Assembly (NCBI GenBank): GCA_038049695.1
Contig: CP142461.1
Span: 31,565,001-31,629,000, forward strand
Length of the DNA stretch: 64,000 bases
Direction: 5' to 3'
DNA from: Cinnamomum chago
Taxonomy: Eukaryota > Streptophyta > Magnoliopsida > Laurales > Lauraceae
This document shows positions 10,387 to 25,300 of this stretch, piece by piece. A model generated the notes under the pieces. That model worked only from the letters and a program-made list of their open reading frames with translations, had not been told where the DNA came from and did no database searches. The first letter of the stretch is position 1; every line of letters begins with the position of its first letter. The position numbers and the translations under genes are program-made.

Positions 10387-13300
10387 GTAGGTTTTTCATA
10401 GTTCTCTACCTCTCTGTTATTAAGTCTGGTAGATAGTAAAGTAGCAATTTTTTGGGTTCTTCCTGTATGACAATGTCTTGTGATTAATAGTGACATTTGA
10501 AGACCTCAGATGCACTCATTATGATTTCTGTTTCATCAGGAATTGTTTCAGTCCGGACTCAGATTTCCTCCGTCAGCTGCTCTTTTTCTTCAATGCATGT
10601 AACAGTGGTGATTTTGTTCTTCTTGTAGAGGCATGTCGATTCATTCGGCATTTTGTTCAAGCTAATGGTGAGTACTAAAAAAAAAAAAAGAAAAACATTT
10701 TTCAAGCCATTTTCAAAATTGAGGTTGGTCTAAGCATTGATAAATTTCTTAATCTTAAGTTTTATGGTTCTTGTTCACTTAGATTTTTTTCCTCAGTCAA
10801 GACAGATCTGTTGATTGATTTTTACTAGTTAGAGATGCATCCAGATTTTATTCTGCATTCACTGTCCTTTTTAATTTGTTGGTGCTGTTAATGATTCAAG
10901 TCATGCATACTGTTCCATAAAGCTGTCTGCCTTCTTGGACATTGTGGTCTTTAAAAAATCACTAGAGTCTGTTTACACATTATTGGGTTCAAACGTCAGC
11001 AATATTTATGATACAGCCGTTTTTTTTTTTTTTTTCGTTTTCTGGGACTGCATGCTATCTGGAAGGTTTAGAACCTATTTAGAAGCATAAAACACCTTTG
11101 CAGATTTATCAGTATGAGAAATTTGTTTAAGCATTGGTGATTTTGTAGGTGTTGGTTATGAAATTCTAAATGGAAAGATTGTGACTTGCAGTAAATTTAA
11201 AAACAGGGGTGCTATAATGCTATGTAGGAATGAGGAATGAGGGTACTGTTAGGAGACAAAACCCTTCTCTTGAAAGGGTTTTAAGATAGTTCCCTGGAGT
11301 TCTGGGTTCTGGCAGGATTGGCAGTCTTATTAGAGACCATGGATGTGGCTTGAGTCTTGACTTACTACTTGTTAAGATACCCACAATTTCAAGGTGCATG
11401 CTTTTACCCCAGGCTCTTTTATTGGGAGAGAATAGTGAGCAGGGGTGGACCAGGTACAAGCACGTGGGTGCGGTCGCAACCATCAAACCGTGGTGCGCTT
11501 CCGAAAACCTATATGAAAATTCTGGGTCCACCTAAAAAAACCCAGTAAAATCGTGGGTCCACCCTCAAAATCCACATGAAAAATCCCGGTTTGCCCCCAA
11601 AACCAAACTACCTATTAGGGTCCACACCCCTCAAACCAAAATCCTGGGTCTGCCACTGATTGTGAGGCTACTGAGTACTACCACCTTGAGGCACATTTTT
11701 TCTTTTTATTTTTTATTGAGAGTAGCAAAACTCTTTTCTTCTTTCCTAAGAAATCACAACACTCAGGCATTTTAATTGCTCCAGTCTCTGTATGACTGTA
11801 TCTGCAATCATACCATTTTTGGGGTTTGTGATGGGAGACAAACTTAGGTTGAATCAGTCTCTACCTAATGGCTGCCTACTAATTATTACCGCAATCCAGT
11901 GGAAATCATTTGGATAGCCTCACCACCACCACCACCTGAAAATAATATTAGTTCATTGCACATAAATTTGCATCTGACACATGGATGACCCATGGCTCTG
12001 GTAGGGTGACTGAAGGATATCGTGTTTTTTTTTTTTTGGTATTATCACTCTCCTACCCCATAAACATTGGCATCTTAATTCTTATGTTTGTCTACTCATA
12101 AAAAGTAGGTCTGATCTTATGATTTCACCATTTTATTATGTTTGAGTTCACATCTGTATGTTTATTGTCATTGCATCAAATTCCTTTGCTATGGAAGAAG
12201 ATTTGGTTGAAGTAGGACATTGGCCATTTAAAAAAAAAAAAAGCAGAGTAGGATACTTGCGTTTCTTGATCAAATATATAATTTCGGTCCATTTGACTGT
12301 TGTGGGTACTTCATTTGGGTGCCCTTAAATCCCTTGCTTGTTGGCATTGATCAGATTTACTATGTGCAGGAAATATATTGAGCCTCTTTGCAGGATCAGA
12401 TTATTCTTCGAAGAATGCTATTGTGGATAATAGAGTTCGAAAACTTGCTCTTGCTTGTCTCCAGGCTGTTCATCACAACAGGTAACTTTTCACTGTGTTA
12501 AATGTTATAAGTTGGAGGATAGGACTTATTTATAATATGAAATATGTTAGGGGACCTTGGTGTAATATCATAATGTTGAGGGGCTTTTTTTATAATTTGT
12601 AGAAGCTAAGATGTAATAATATATGAATGGTCAAAAGCCATAGGGGAATCGACTATTCTTCTTTTTCCCTCTGTAAATCCTCCTCTCTCTTTCCTTTTCT
12701 TTTTCTTTTCTTCTCTTTTTCATTTTTCAAGAGATCCAATGTTAGAACCCTAGATCTAATCCAATCTAGGGTTCCCACTCGGTATCAAAGCCAAGCAACA
12801 AGGAGAAGACTTGCATAATGAGAGATCTAGTGGTCTGGATCTATATTTTTCAGCAGGTTTGAACTGAATCAGCCCAGCCGAACACAAATACATGTCCTGC
12901 AGGGAGACAGCAGGTTGGTTCTGCTCTCTAGGAGTTCGATAGTGGGCCGGAATGGTGCTCGATGGTGGCTGGAACATTCTGATGCAAGTCTGATACATGT
13001 CTGAAGGTTGATTCTGCCCTCTAGGTGTTTGATAGTGGGCTGGAATGGTGCTCGATGGTGGCTGGAACATTCTGATTCAAGTCTGATACATGTTTGAAGG
13101 TTGGTTCTGCCCTCTATGTGTTCGACAGTGGGCTGAAACATTCTGATTCAATTCTGATACATGTTTAAAGGTTGAAGTAAGGGTAGAATGATGAAGATTG
13201 CTGTGTATTGTAGTTAGTTAATGAATGACTTCTGTTCGTCAGTTTGGTGGCTGGTCGTTTGGTGTACGCTCACTTCAGACATGTGTCTTTTGTGTTTGGC

Positions 13301-16300
13301 AGACATGTGCTGGTAATCAATTTATGTGTGTTGCAGTCAAAGAGGTGATTGTCTGATAGTGTGATTTATAGCATCATTGTGTCTGGTGTGTTTCTGAGTG
13401 TTAGTCAAGTATTGGAGATCTGCAGTTGTCCGTTTCACAGGTTGGTGATTTCTTTTCTACTTTTTTGGATTCATCAAATTCGTAATTAAATGGAACCTCA
13501 GTTTAAATGGAGTCCAAGGGTGAAAGCTCCACGGGATCCAGCCAACAACTCCTCCCTAATGTTGTTAATCCTAATGTAAGGATAACACCAAGTCTTTTCA
13601 ACAGTACTAACTATAAGGATTGGGCCTATTCAGCCAGAATGGCCATTGGAGGTTCGAAGAGACTTGGTTATATTAATGGGAGTATCAAGGGACCAGAAAA
13701 AGACGATGATAAATATTCAGATTGGATATCAGAAAATATATTGGTCATGAACTGGATTCTTAATTCGATGGAAGAAGGAATTGCGAAAAGTTTTTAGTAT
13801 TTTGAGACTGCAAAAGATCTTTGGGAGTAAATCAAAGCAGCCTATGCTCAAAAGCGAAATAATGCCAGGATCCTAGAATTGAAAATGGAGATTACTAGTT
13901 TTAAACAAGGAACTCTATCAATTGGAGACTACTATTCTAGATTCAGGGCGTTCTGGATAGAGTTGGAGTCCTATATGAGCCCAAAGTATGTTGTCTTTCT
14001 TGCATTGTGCACACTTAGAATTTCCTTACGTACGATTCAATAGTAGTTTTATCGGGTGATTTTTTTTTTTGGGGGTGCTTGATGGGATATGTTTTTGTTT
14101 GCATTGGTTACTTGGTGAGTCAAGTCATAAACTTGATTTTCGTGTAAAAGATGACCGTGCTTAGTTATTAATATGAGGTATAGCAGAAGAGTGAGCTTGA
14201 CAGCTGTCACGTCCCCCGAACCCGATTAGAGAATAAACCGGATCCGGGGAGTGAATTTTAGGGCTAATTAAAAATTTTGCCCTTTAGGCCCAAGGATCGT
14301 AAGTCCGCTGTGAGGATATAATATTTCGAGCCTCAAATAAATTAAGGATTTGCGGAACTCATACAATTCTAGGCATATTTGGATATCAACAATGAATAAT
14401 GAATCTCAATATAAATTAAAGTTGAACAAATAATAAAATAAACTTAAACAAGGAAATTGATTTATTCAATGGCCATCCCACTAATCAAGGCCATTTAAAA
14501 CAATAGTGAGTCAATAATGTGAAAGATTCAACGAGAGATAAATAAGAATAAAGAATCTAAAGATGTCCCAATGAATCTCTCTTTCGTGCCAGGATCAATG
14601 ACGCTACTCTACGTCATCGGCACGCCACTCTCGTTCCTCCTCAACCGGTTGGAGATCCTCTGGGATCTCCTCACCTGATTGCTCCTCGTAGTAGTACTCA
14701 CCTGAGGAGTCTGCACACCAAAGGATAGAGTCAACGACATGTTGAGCAATAGATAAGCAAGTATAATTAATCATGACATGCATCAAGTATAAGAGTAATG
14801 ACAGGCATGATAATCAAGAGAATACAAGGAATCGAATCTAGGCATAAAGCATGAGTAAATAACCATCAGGATCATAAATAGAAATCCTAGCAATACTAGC
14901 AATCACCACTACCAATATAATGCAATGCACAAGAGGGAGACTCCGTGGATGTCCTAGCCACCTCACGGGGTACCAGTAACAATCCTATCCAGACTACTGA
15001 TACCAAAGTCCGGCTCCAGGGGGATCCCAGCTTCCGGTCCTGGGAATAGTAGCACGGTCCTAGCCCGCTCCCAACTATTCAACGCCATGGACGCCTTCCA
15101 AAGCCGACTGCCCACCCCGATGTCCGAGTAACCGGCCCATCAATAAACCCCCAAACTGCAGCTGGCCATGATATGCAAATAATAATAATAATAATGTGGT
15201 GTTGACACAAGAATAGATCAAGACAAGCAAGTCTGGCTAACTCAATATACAAGACATGTTCATAGGGATTATCTCCTTCAAATCAATACAAGTCAAACTC
15301 AATCACGTGATAATCCCTTCAGTCTAGCCAGTCATGTTCATCAATTACATAACACGGGGTCCTAAGGTACACTCTAAGTCAGGTCCAAGTCCTAATTCTA
15401 CAAGGGATTATGTTTCATAATTAATTAAGTGTCTTATGCCAAGAGAGTGTACAAGGATACAAAATCAACGGATACGATTAACAAATCAAGGAGAGATTAC
15501 AATCCAATCCTAGGTAAGTGTTGTCATCCATGTACCGTATGTGTTTTAACGGAGTGCATGGGGAATTCGAATAATCAATGCTTATAAAGAATTTCCTTGG
15601 TGTACAATCATGTTGAGCATCGATTAATTCAATTCCATATGCATTCGGTTAACCATACACAATACACGAATACCTAGACAACCCATTGAAGCACACCAAG
15701 CCACGTGCCACGATTTCAAAACCCTATTAATGGTCACGTGAGAGTGGTTTCATGGTTTCCAATGTCTAAGGCCCAAACCTAGGCTAACAATCTCGTTACT
15801 AACAAGAAAGTGGTCTAATAATTAATCTCCTTAACTACTTCCCTAACTGATTTCCAATCATCACGAGACATGTATCATTGGATTCTACGCTCAAAGAGCT
15901 TTCCAACGGTATATGGCTCGCGAAATTCCGACGTATGGTTCAGAAGTTATGGCCCATAGAAATTTGACCTTTTATATATATATATATAATATATATAAAA
16001 AATGCAACGAACCATCCATCGGTCCGATTCATCGGTTGGGACAATCCAACAATAGCATCAGTCATGTCAGAATTTAGCCTTCCACGTTGTTGGTTATATT
16101 TTTGTTTTTCAACACATGGGCTGATGTCATCGTTGTTGTCTCTTCTCTTTATTTATTATTGTTATATTTTTTTATATGCACAGGTGGCTTCAGACAACAT
16201 TCTGATTGTCCTTTTTCCAAAATTGTCAGAACTCACAAATGCCCTCCGATCGATCGGACAATAGGTCCGATCGATCGGTCTGAGATTTGTCTCAGTTAAC

Positions 16301-19300
16301 TGAGAGCAATTTCAGTCCGATCGATCGGACTGAAGGCCCGATCGATCGGCACTGTAGCTGAGCCCGAAAATAGGTTTTTCTTCTTCCTTTTTCCTGCATA
16401 AAACGAGCCTCCATACTCCCCAATCATTTCAATCATTCTTTCCATCCATTTTATCAAATTAAATTCCATCCATTTTATCAAATTAAAAACTTCCAAAGCT
16501 ACAATTATAACATTAATCCGATCCAAACCACAAATTAACCTAACATGTCAATCCCAATGAAATACCCACAATAAGCTTGGAATTTGGGTAATCTAACAAT
16601 AGTATCATTGCAATCAAAAGAAGACAATATAGACATGATTAAAGATAATTGCATATCTACTTGCCTCAACCAAGAAGATTAGAAATTGGAAAAGCTTGAG
16701 GAGAAGCTCTCTTTCGCAAACCCACAATCTAATCCGCCCAAACGCAATCTAGAACGCAACGGAGAAGAAAAGAAAGAAAAAGATCATGATCCAACCTATT
16801 CTAAACAAAAGAGAAAACTAATGGAAAAGTTGATGATTGAAAAGGCTTACCAACTAGTATCAATAGAGAGAGGAGATCGAAAGGAAGAAGATGTGCGGTC
16901 CGGATCGCGGAGATAATCTCTTCCGGAGGGAGATCTGGGCTTGAGAAGATGAAGAGGGAGAATGAGGGCTGCTGTAACTCTCGTTGCAGAAGTGATAATA
17001 AGATTAGGGCTAATCCCTGTTTAAGAAGAAGAGAGGGAGGAAAAGACCAATTTGCCCTTAAGTGGGTCCGGTAAAAGAATGGACTATTTGAAGGGTTTCT
17101 AATCGTCGGATCGAGACGACTCAGAAGACAAAAATGATCAGTGCGACGAGATCTTTCCAACGAACCCAAAATCACGGTGATAGGATTTTTTCGGAAAAAT
17201 ACTCAATTTTCCCTAATTTGCAAACTACCCCCCTGCTAGGATCAAACGAACTCGAAATCGAACGAAACTTCGCAGACACTATCCGAACACTAAAAGAAAC
17301 TCACTCAAAGACTAAACCCACTTAAATATCTAAAATACAAATAATTATAATAAAAATAAAAATAAATGGGTCAACGGGCCTGCTATTGGGCCCAATTGAC
17401 CCAGTAAGGTCGCGGACCTTACAACAGCTGTGCAAGTAACCACTCATATTCGTAGGGTTCAGAATTGATTAAGAAAACACACTCCATTTAAAGCAAATCC
17501 CATTATCGGTATTATGTAAGAAATACTAGAGAATTACACGTATAAATGCATTCTTTAAAACTAATTCTAACATAGGAAATCATGATACTAAAAATTACCT
17601 CACAAAGAAATATAAAAGCCAGACATCTAAGGTTTCAAATTTCATAAAATTCTTTTCTAGATCACAGTGGATGAAAATATCCAAATTGATGAAAGTAACT
17701 GAGATAACATATAGCTAAATGATAAACAACTAAAATAACTGGACACGTATAGATGTTCAGGCTAACATATAGCTAACAGAGGCACTGAATACTGAGTGCC
17801 AATCTCAAGCTGACAATTGGCTCTAGGCTCGTGGTTTGATCAACAGAGATCTAGATGCTCTGATAACCACATGGCCAGCAGTGGGCCATTTTTTGGGGAC
17901 TTTCACTCAAGGGACTTAGCAACACCCTTCTTAGCACGCAAACAATGATATTCTTTTTAGAGATTCAGATAAAATTATAAATAATTGAATCCAAGTCATG
18001 TATATCATATCAATTTTTTTTTCCAAATTGCTTTTGGTGTAAGATTCAAATAATAGATCAAATCAGATCGAATATTGCCTGACTACAGGCAGACTCATAT
18101 AAAAGGGACACATTTGTTGAATGGTCTGGGCCCAAGCCTAATTTTTCGCATAGGGGGTTGGACCTGGCCCAAATAATTGGCTTTGTAACTAAATGTCCTT
18201 ATCTGGGACAAGCTTTGCCCTGGCTGGACATGGCTTATGAACACCCCTGTGGCAGCCGCAGATCCAGTCATTTTATTCTACTCTAATGATTGAGTTTGAA
18301 TGGAGCTTCTCTTCTAAATATTCTAGGTGACTTCTAAGTTTCTTTTGGAGGATGCCATTGGTGTTTTAAGAAGGAAAGAACGAAAACATCTCCTGTCCTC
18401 AAAAGAGATACATCTTGCTGACAAGACTCTGGTTTGGGCTTAGTGCCTTAGCTCGATCACTGCTTAAGCACAGTGTATTGGTTAAGACTGTTGAGTACTG
18501 AAATGAAATAAGGAACGATAGTTGCCAGGTCTGCTGCAGACATTTGCTTCCTCTGAAAATTTTTAAAGGCCCTCATTTTCACATTAACACAGCTTTATAT
18601 TATTCCATTAAGCGAAGTAATTATTCTTTGGTGGAATTGGTTAACACCATGAAAATTTATTGATGCTCAGACTGAGTGTTGGTGCATGTTTTGTGATTGT
18701 TGATTGTGGGAATTTGGTTATTTAATAAGCAGAGGTGATAACTTTTATTATGGCATGCTATTTTTTGTAGTAGTTATTCCTGCTTTTTAGTAAAATCTTT
18801 TACCATTTCATAAGAAAATCTTTTATCATTAGGGTTGTGGTATTTCTGTTTTTTCTGCAACTTACAATCTATGTACAAGGATAGTCATTTTTCAAGAAAG
18901 AAAAAAGGTTATAATGGGTACTTACATGAATATCAATGTTTCACTCTCTACACTCTTGGATGCGTCTAAGAACATATAAATATTTGTGTTGTTAGATTCT
19001 TCATATTCTTGTATTTTAGTGGCATCTGTGTACTATTTATATAGCTCTTGTAACTTCTTTCTATGTAGATACAGTTTTTATTTATATGAATGATTGCAAT
19101 ATCCTATTAGTCCAATCTACCTTAAGATATTAATTTATTCATATGGACATTCCCATATTGAGCTTCTTGAATTCGCTGTGTCACACACTTTCATATCCAT
19201 GTTCAATAATGGTACCTGAATTTATGACCAACTTACATAGTTTATACTCCCTTTATCGTTACAGTCATCCTACCTCTTTTTGTGATTCGACTGGAAGTTT

Positions 19301-22300
19301 GGAAGAAATTGTTTTCTCACAATGTTTTTCTTGCACAGGGATGGGCTGAAGGATCAACTTTATTTGTCACCAGAGTCTTCTAGTACACCAACAGTTATCT
19401 TGCTAGAGGCTGTGGTCACCTTGGCAGATCCCAAACTTCCTTGGGTCTGCAAGGTCGGTGGATACCTCTCACAGAGAAATGCATTTGGCTTGTTGCGAGA
19501 CATTGTCCTTACAAGAATGGTACACTTTTTGTCATAACTTTTTTGTGTTGGGTACTATGTCTTATCTAATACTTTTCGCAGTGTCCCAGACCGACAGTCC
19601 CAATTTGACACAATCGGACTGTCTAGGGCCCAAATAACCAAAACCAGAAAATATCCAGCCACTACAGTGATATGCGGTAAAGAAAAGATGATGAAAAAAT
19701 CACCAAACTCACCTTTAAAGAGCCTTCTCAATCACCTATAATCCACACGACCAAGGGAGAGGGAAAGAGAAACACAAAGTGTTGTGTTTTATTGAAGAAC
19801 ATATACTGGTACTGTAGCAGGAACAGTACTGACGACCCAAACATTCCTTATATAATGCTTAAAACCACAAAAACCCTAGTAATCCTACTATAATTGGTTG
19901 CCTACAATAATTACAAGTCCTAGGAATAGTTTCCTACTGAAACATGCTAGAGATTAGAAAAGAAATTAAATAAAATAGGCAACTTGTTAAGATGGCCCAA
20001 GGCCCATGAACATATCCTGTCCAGAATATCACATCTCACGTGGATATTGATTGGGTCAACTTGTAATAGCTGTACTTATTCTCTTAATTAGATTTTCTCT
20101 TGCAATTAGTTAGTTTCCTAAAGTTAGAATAGCAATTGATTTGATTAGCTAGTTTCCTAACTTAGCAGCCTTGATTGAGGCATGTAATACTCTATATATT
20201 GAAGCTTGATCTCCAAAGGAGAGACACAGAAATTAATACAATATTGTTTCAAAGACTCTCGTTCATTCTTACTTTTGTAATTGAGAGAATGACATGGTAT
20301 CAGAGCACCCAGGTTTCAAGAAAATCATGTTCTTGATCTTATATAGCATCAAGACATTCAAGATAGAGAGATTTCAATCTCCCTTGTGAAGTTCGACAGA
20401 TCAGGAATCTGTTTCAATGAGTTCAGACTCTGCGACATCTCATCTTCATGGTGGCCCACCTCTGATCATCAAACCACCATCAGAGATATATCCAGACATG
20501 GTCGTCTGGATTTTCTAGGAATATTGAAGATTTTTTCACAATTTTTCAGCACTCCCAGGTTGGTGATTTACTCACTTTCGTCATTATCCAGATTTTTAAG
20601 ACTGTTTTCATCTGGACCGTCCAGAATCTTGGATCTGTGGTGGAATTCAATTATTCTTTTTTCAGTAGAAGGCAAATTACTGGGCTTCCTCAGATCAACA
20701 ATCTGATCTTTGTCCAGATCTATCAGTGGGGCCCACGTAGAGATTCAGCAACCAAAATCAGGGTCGCCTGGGGTGATTTTGTGATTTTTTTTGGCCATTT
20801 CTGGTTCTGTGTTGATTCTGTTGATTCTTTCTCTTATCTGATTGATCGGATCTTGGTTTCTACACACAGTATAATTTGTTATCAACATTTAAACTTCATC
20901 CCTTCACTGTTGCTAGATTTCCTTGCTGGTTTTCTACTGTTTCACTCATTTTTTTGGCCAAATCAAGATTAAAGATAGAAAAATCTGAAGTTACTTTGAT
21001 CCGGTTCACGGGAAAAAATTACCCCGCCTGGTCATTTCAATTTCAAACTTATCTTGAGGCTAAGGAATTGTGGGGGTATATTTCTGGATCTGACCCCAAA
21101 CCCACGGATGATGAGAAGAAGATATCCGTCTGGCTTACTAAAGATGCAAAAATAAAAACTTGGATACTGGGTTCCGTTGAACACCATCTGATAATGAACC
21201 TCAAACCTTACCCCACCTCTAAAGATATGTGGGGATATCTGAAGCAAGTATACCATCAAGATAACTCAGCACGACAATTTCACCTGGAGTGTGCAATTGC
21301 TGAATATGCACAAGGGACCTTGTCAATCCAAGACTACTATTCAGGATTCCGAACCCTATGGTCGGAATACGATAGTATTAAGTATGTAGATGTGGCTCCC
21401 GACGTTCTGATCGTAATTCGCGATCTTCAGGCATCTAGTCAGCGGGATCAATTTTTGATGAAATTACGCACTGAGTATGAAAGTGTCCGATCAACACTGA
21501 TGAATCGGACGCCTTTACCTTCCTTGAATGTCTGCCTGAATGAACTCTTACGTGAGGAACAACGCATTTCCACCTCAGCCCATATAGCTCAACAAAAGGC
21601 TGAGACCTCTTCCGTCGCGTTTTCAGCCACTAAGGCTTCTCAGCCTCCGCCTCGGGACTTGAGCAAAACACAATGCTACAGCTGTAAAAAATTTGGACAT
21701 CTTGCATCTCAATGCAAACAGAAAATCTGTAGTTACTGTAAAAAGTTGGGACATATCATCTCTGAATGTCGCCGTCGCCCACAACGTCAGACTTCCCAGC
21801 AGCAGACTTCTCAGCATCAGTTTTTCCAGCATCCGGCTCCACAGTATCAGGCTTCGCAGTATCAGCCTCCACAGTCTCAGACTCCACATGCTTATGTTGC
21901 TTCTTCGGATATGCCTGCTTCTACATCTGCATCCTCACAGTTTGAGTCCTCATCTTCTCTGACTCCTGAATTGGTACAGCAAATGATTGTCAATGCCCTT
22001 TCTGCTTTCGGTCTCTCAGGTACCTCGCCATCATCTTCTACTTGGTTTCTTGATTCCGGGGCATCTAATCATATGACTTATTCCAGTAACCCTCTCTCCA
22101 ATGTGACAAACTACAATGGTAATCTTCAAATCCAAACTGCTAATGGAGGCACTGTTCCCATTACTGCCATCGGAGACGTCCCTGGTCCAATCCCATTGAA
22201 AAATGTTTTCCTTTGTCCAAATTTAACTTCAAACCTATTGTCAGTCGGACAACTTGTTGAAAATAATTGTAACATCTCTTTTTCTTCTTCTGGTTGTGTT

Positions 22301-25300
22301 GTGCAGGACCAGATGTCCGGGAAGGAGATCGCGAGGGAACCTAAGTGTGGACGCTTGTTTCCACTGGATTTTTCTAATCTTTCTAGGACTAAAGTTGCCA
22401 ATAATGTGTTTTGTCTTTCTATTAGAGATAATTGCCAACTGTGGCATAAAAAACTCGGACACCCTAATTCCAAGGCTTTGTCCCTTATGTTAAATTCTGG
22501 TTTATTAAATAAATCTGTTGGTTTATCTTCTTGTGTACCGTTTGATTGTGCTACTTGTAAACTGGGAAAGAGCAAAATTCTCCCTTTTCCTATTTCCACT
22601 TCACACAGCACTCGGTGTTTTGATTTGGTTCATAGTGATGTATGGGGCATTGCTCCAGCTCTTTCTCATGCTCACTATAAATATTTTGTGACCTTTATTG
22701 ATGATTTTAGTCGGTTCACATGGGTTTACTTTCTGCATTCAAAATCTGAAGTTTTCACAGTTTTTAAACTTTTTTTAGCTTATGTTGAGAATCAATTTTC
22801 CACCTGCATCAAAATCTTACGATCTGATTCGGGTGGGGAATATGTGTCTTCTGATTTTCAAAAATTTTTGCAAACCAAAGGAATTATTTCTCAGAGAACT
22901 TGTCCTTATACTCCACAGCAGAATGGAGTTGCTGAAAGAAAAAATAGACATTTGCTTGATGTCACTCGTTCTCTTCTTCTTGAATCGTCAGTTCCTACCC
23001 GTTTTTGGGTTGAGGCACTAGCCACAGCAGCTCATCTTATCAATCGTCTGCCTTCTACCTCTCTTCAAAATCAGAGCCCATATTACCGATTATACCAGAC
23101 ATCTCCATCTTATGATGATCTTCATGTTTTCGGATCTGTTTGTTTTGTGCACTTACCTCCTTCTGAGAGAACCAAACTGACCGCACAATCTGCTCAATGT
23201 GTGTTTTTAGGCTATGCGCCCTTCCAGAAAGGGTTCCTCTGCTACGATCCTCATATTTGTCGCTTGCGGACCTCCAAGAATGTCGTTTTTTTTTTACATC
23301 AGTATTTTTTTCAAAAACACATTGAACCTCCTGACTCCTCATCCTTGGTGTCTTTACCTGGTTTTTCGGACAACACTTCAGTTGTTCGCTTTAATCCTCA
23401 CTTTGTGTATCGCAGACGGAACAAAGACGCGCCTCCCAGGGATCCCCCTCCTGATCTTCCTCCCGCATCCGGTCCACCTTCGGCATCTGATACATCTAGG
23501 CATCATTCCTTGCGCCGCTCCTCTCGCATTTCGGTACCTCCCGACCGCTATGGGTTCTCCCACACTTCCTTAATGGCCACTTTGTCCTCTTCTTCCATTC
23601 CCCAATCCTATTCTCAGGCTATGCAGGACAAATGTTGGAACCAGGCTATGCAAGATGAATTGGATGCTTTGGAGAAAAATCATACGTGGGATGTTGTCTC
23701 CTCTCCTGTGGGTATCAAACCAATTGGCTGCAAGTGGATTTTTTCTCTAAAGTTAAAATCAAATGGCACTCTAGATCGCTACAAGGCACGCCTTGTTGCT
23801 CTCGGAAATAGGTAGGAATATGGCATTGATTATGATGCAACCTTTGCTCCCGTTGCCAAGATGACCACCGTTCGCATCATTCTTGCTGTTGCTGCATCTC
23901 AATCTTGGCCTCTCTATCAAATGGATGTAAAAAATGCATTTCTTCATGGTGATCTCAAAAAAGACGTTTATATGCGACTGCCTCCGGGGTCCTCATCTGG
24001 GAAGGGTCTGGTTGCTAAGCTCCGTCGCTCCCTCTATGGTCTGAAGCAAGCTCCTCGTGCATGGTTTGAGAAATTTCAGGCTGCCCTTCTGCACTTGGAT
24101 TTTCATCCGAGCCAGTATGATCCTTCCATGTTCTTACATCATGCTCCGTCCGGGATTTCTGTCCTTCTGGTCTACGTTGATGACATAGTCATTACTGGTC
24201 CTAATGCACAAATGATACAGGCACTCCAAGCTTCTCTTCATCAGACATTTCAAATGAAGGATCTAGGCCCCTTACACTATTTCCTTGGTCTTGAAGTTCA
24301 TCAATCGCCTAAAGGTATAGTTCTCAATCAGCACAAATATACGGTTGATCTTATTGAATTGGCTGGGCTTACTTCTTCAGCTCCAGTCGATACGCCGATA
24401 GAACTGAATGTTAAACTCAGTAAAGAGGAGGGTGATCTTCTTCCGGATCCTACCGCATATCGCCAGTTAGTGGGTAGCTTGATCTACCTCACGATCACGC
24501 GTCCTGATATCTCATTTGCGGTCAATCTCATGAGTCAGTTCATGACTACTCCTCGTCATCTTCATCTGGCTGCTGTTCGTCGCATCATTCGGTACCTTAT
24601 TCGCACACCATCTCGCGGGTTGTTTTTTCCATCAGCAAATCCTCTTTCTCTCAGAGCTTATTCAGATGCTGATTGGGCTGGTTGTCCGGATACTCGCAGA
24701 TCAACCACAGGATGGTGCATGTTCTTGGGTGATAGTCTGATTTCCTGGAAATGCAAGAAACATGACAAAGTTTCCAAATCCTCTACCGAGGCTGAGTACC
24801 GAGCTATGTCTGCTGCCTGCTCCGAAATACTTTGGCTCCGTGGTCTGCTCTCTGACACTGGATTTCCTGCAGCAGGAGCTACCCCCCTCTATGCAGATAA
24901 TACAAGTGCAATTCGGATTACTGAAAATCCGATTTTTCATGAACGTACTAAACACATCGAGGTTGATTGTCACTTCATACGAGATGAGTTTAAACGTGAT
25001 GTCATCAGCCTTCCGCATGTCTCCACTGAGCTTCAGATTGCTGATATTCTTACTAAAGGTCTTCCCCGACCTCGCCATCAATTCTTGGTTGGCAAATTGA
25101 TGCTCGTTGATTCTCCCGCATCAATTTGAGGGGGGGTGTTAAGATGGCCCAAGGCCCATGAACATATCCTGTCCAGAATATCACATCTCACGTGGATATT
25201 GATTGGGTCAACTTGTAACAGCTGTACTTATTCTCTTAATTAGATTTTCTCTTGCAATTAGTTAGTTTCCTAAAGTTAGAATAGCAATTGATTTGATTAG

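Larger units (their letters stand above)
12546..13990 (+). mobile_element. Copia retrotransposon 5' fragment (LTR, PBS, leader, gag)
   Basis: A TG..CA segment at 12546-12777 (TGTTAGGGG to TTCCCA) is followed by CGGTATCAAAGCCAAG, which resembles the tRNA-iMet primer site. A leader with a 93-bp tandem repeat precedes a gag reading frame starting at 13507 (NVRITPSLFNSTNYKDWAYS, then SIGDYYSRFRAFWIELE). The frame has in-frame stops near 13797 and 13829 and breaks off near 13990. There is no protease, integrase, RT or 3' LTR, so the right side was lost. Confidence 0.72.

Noticed and set aside
11420-11680. Possible short element of GTGGGTCCACC-type repeats in intron 2.
   Set aside because: No terminal repeats or target duplication could be found; it may be simple local repetition.
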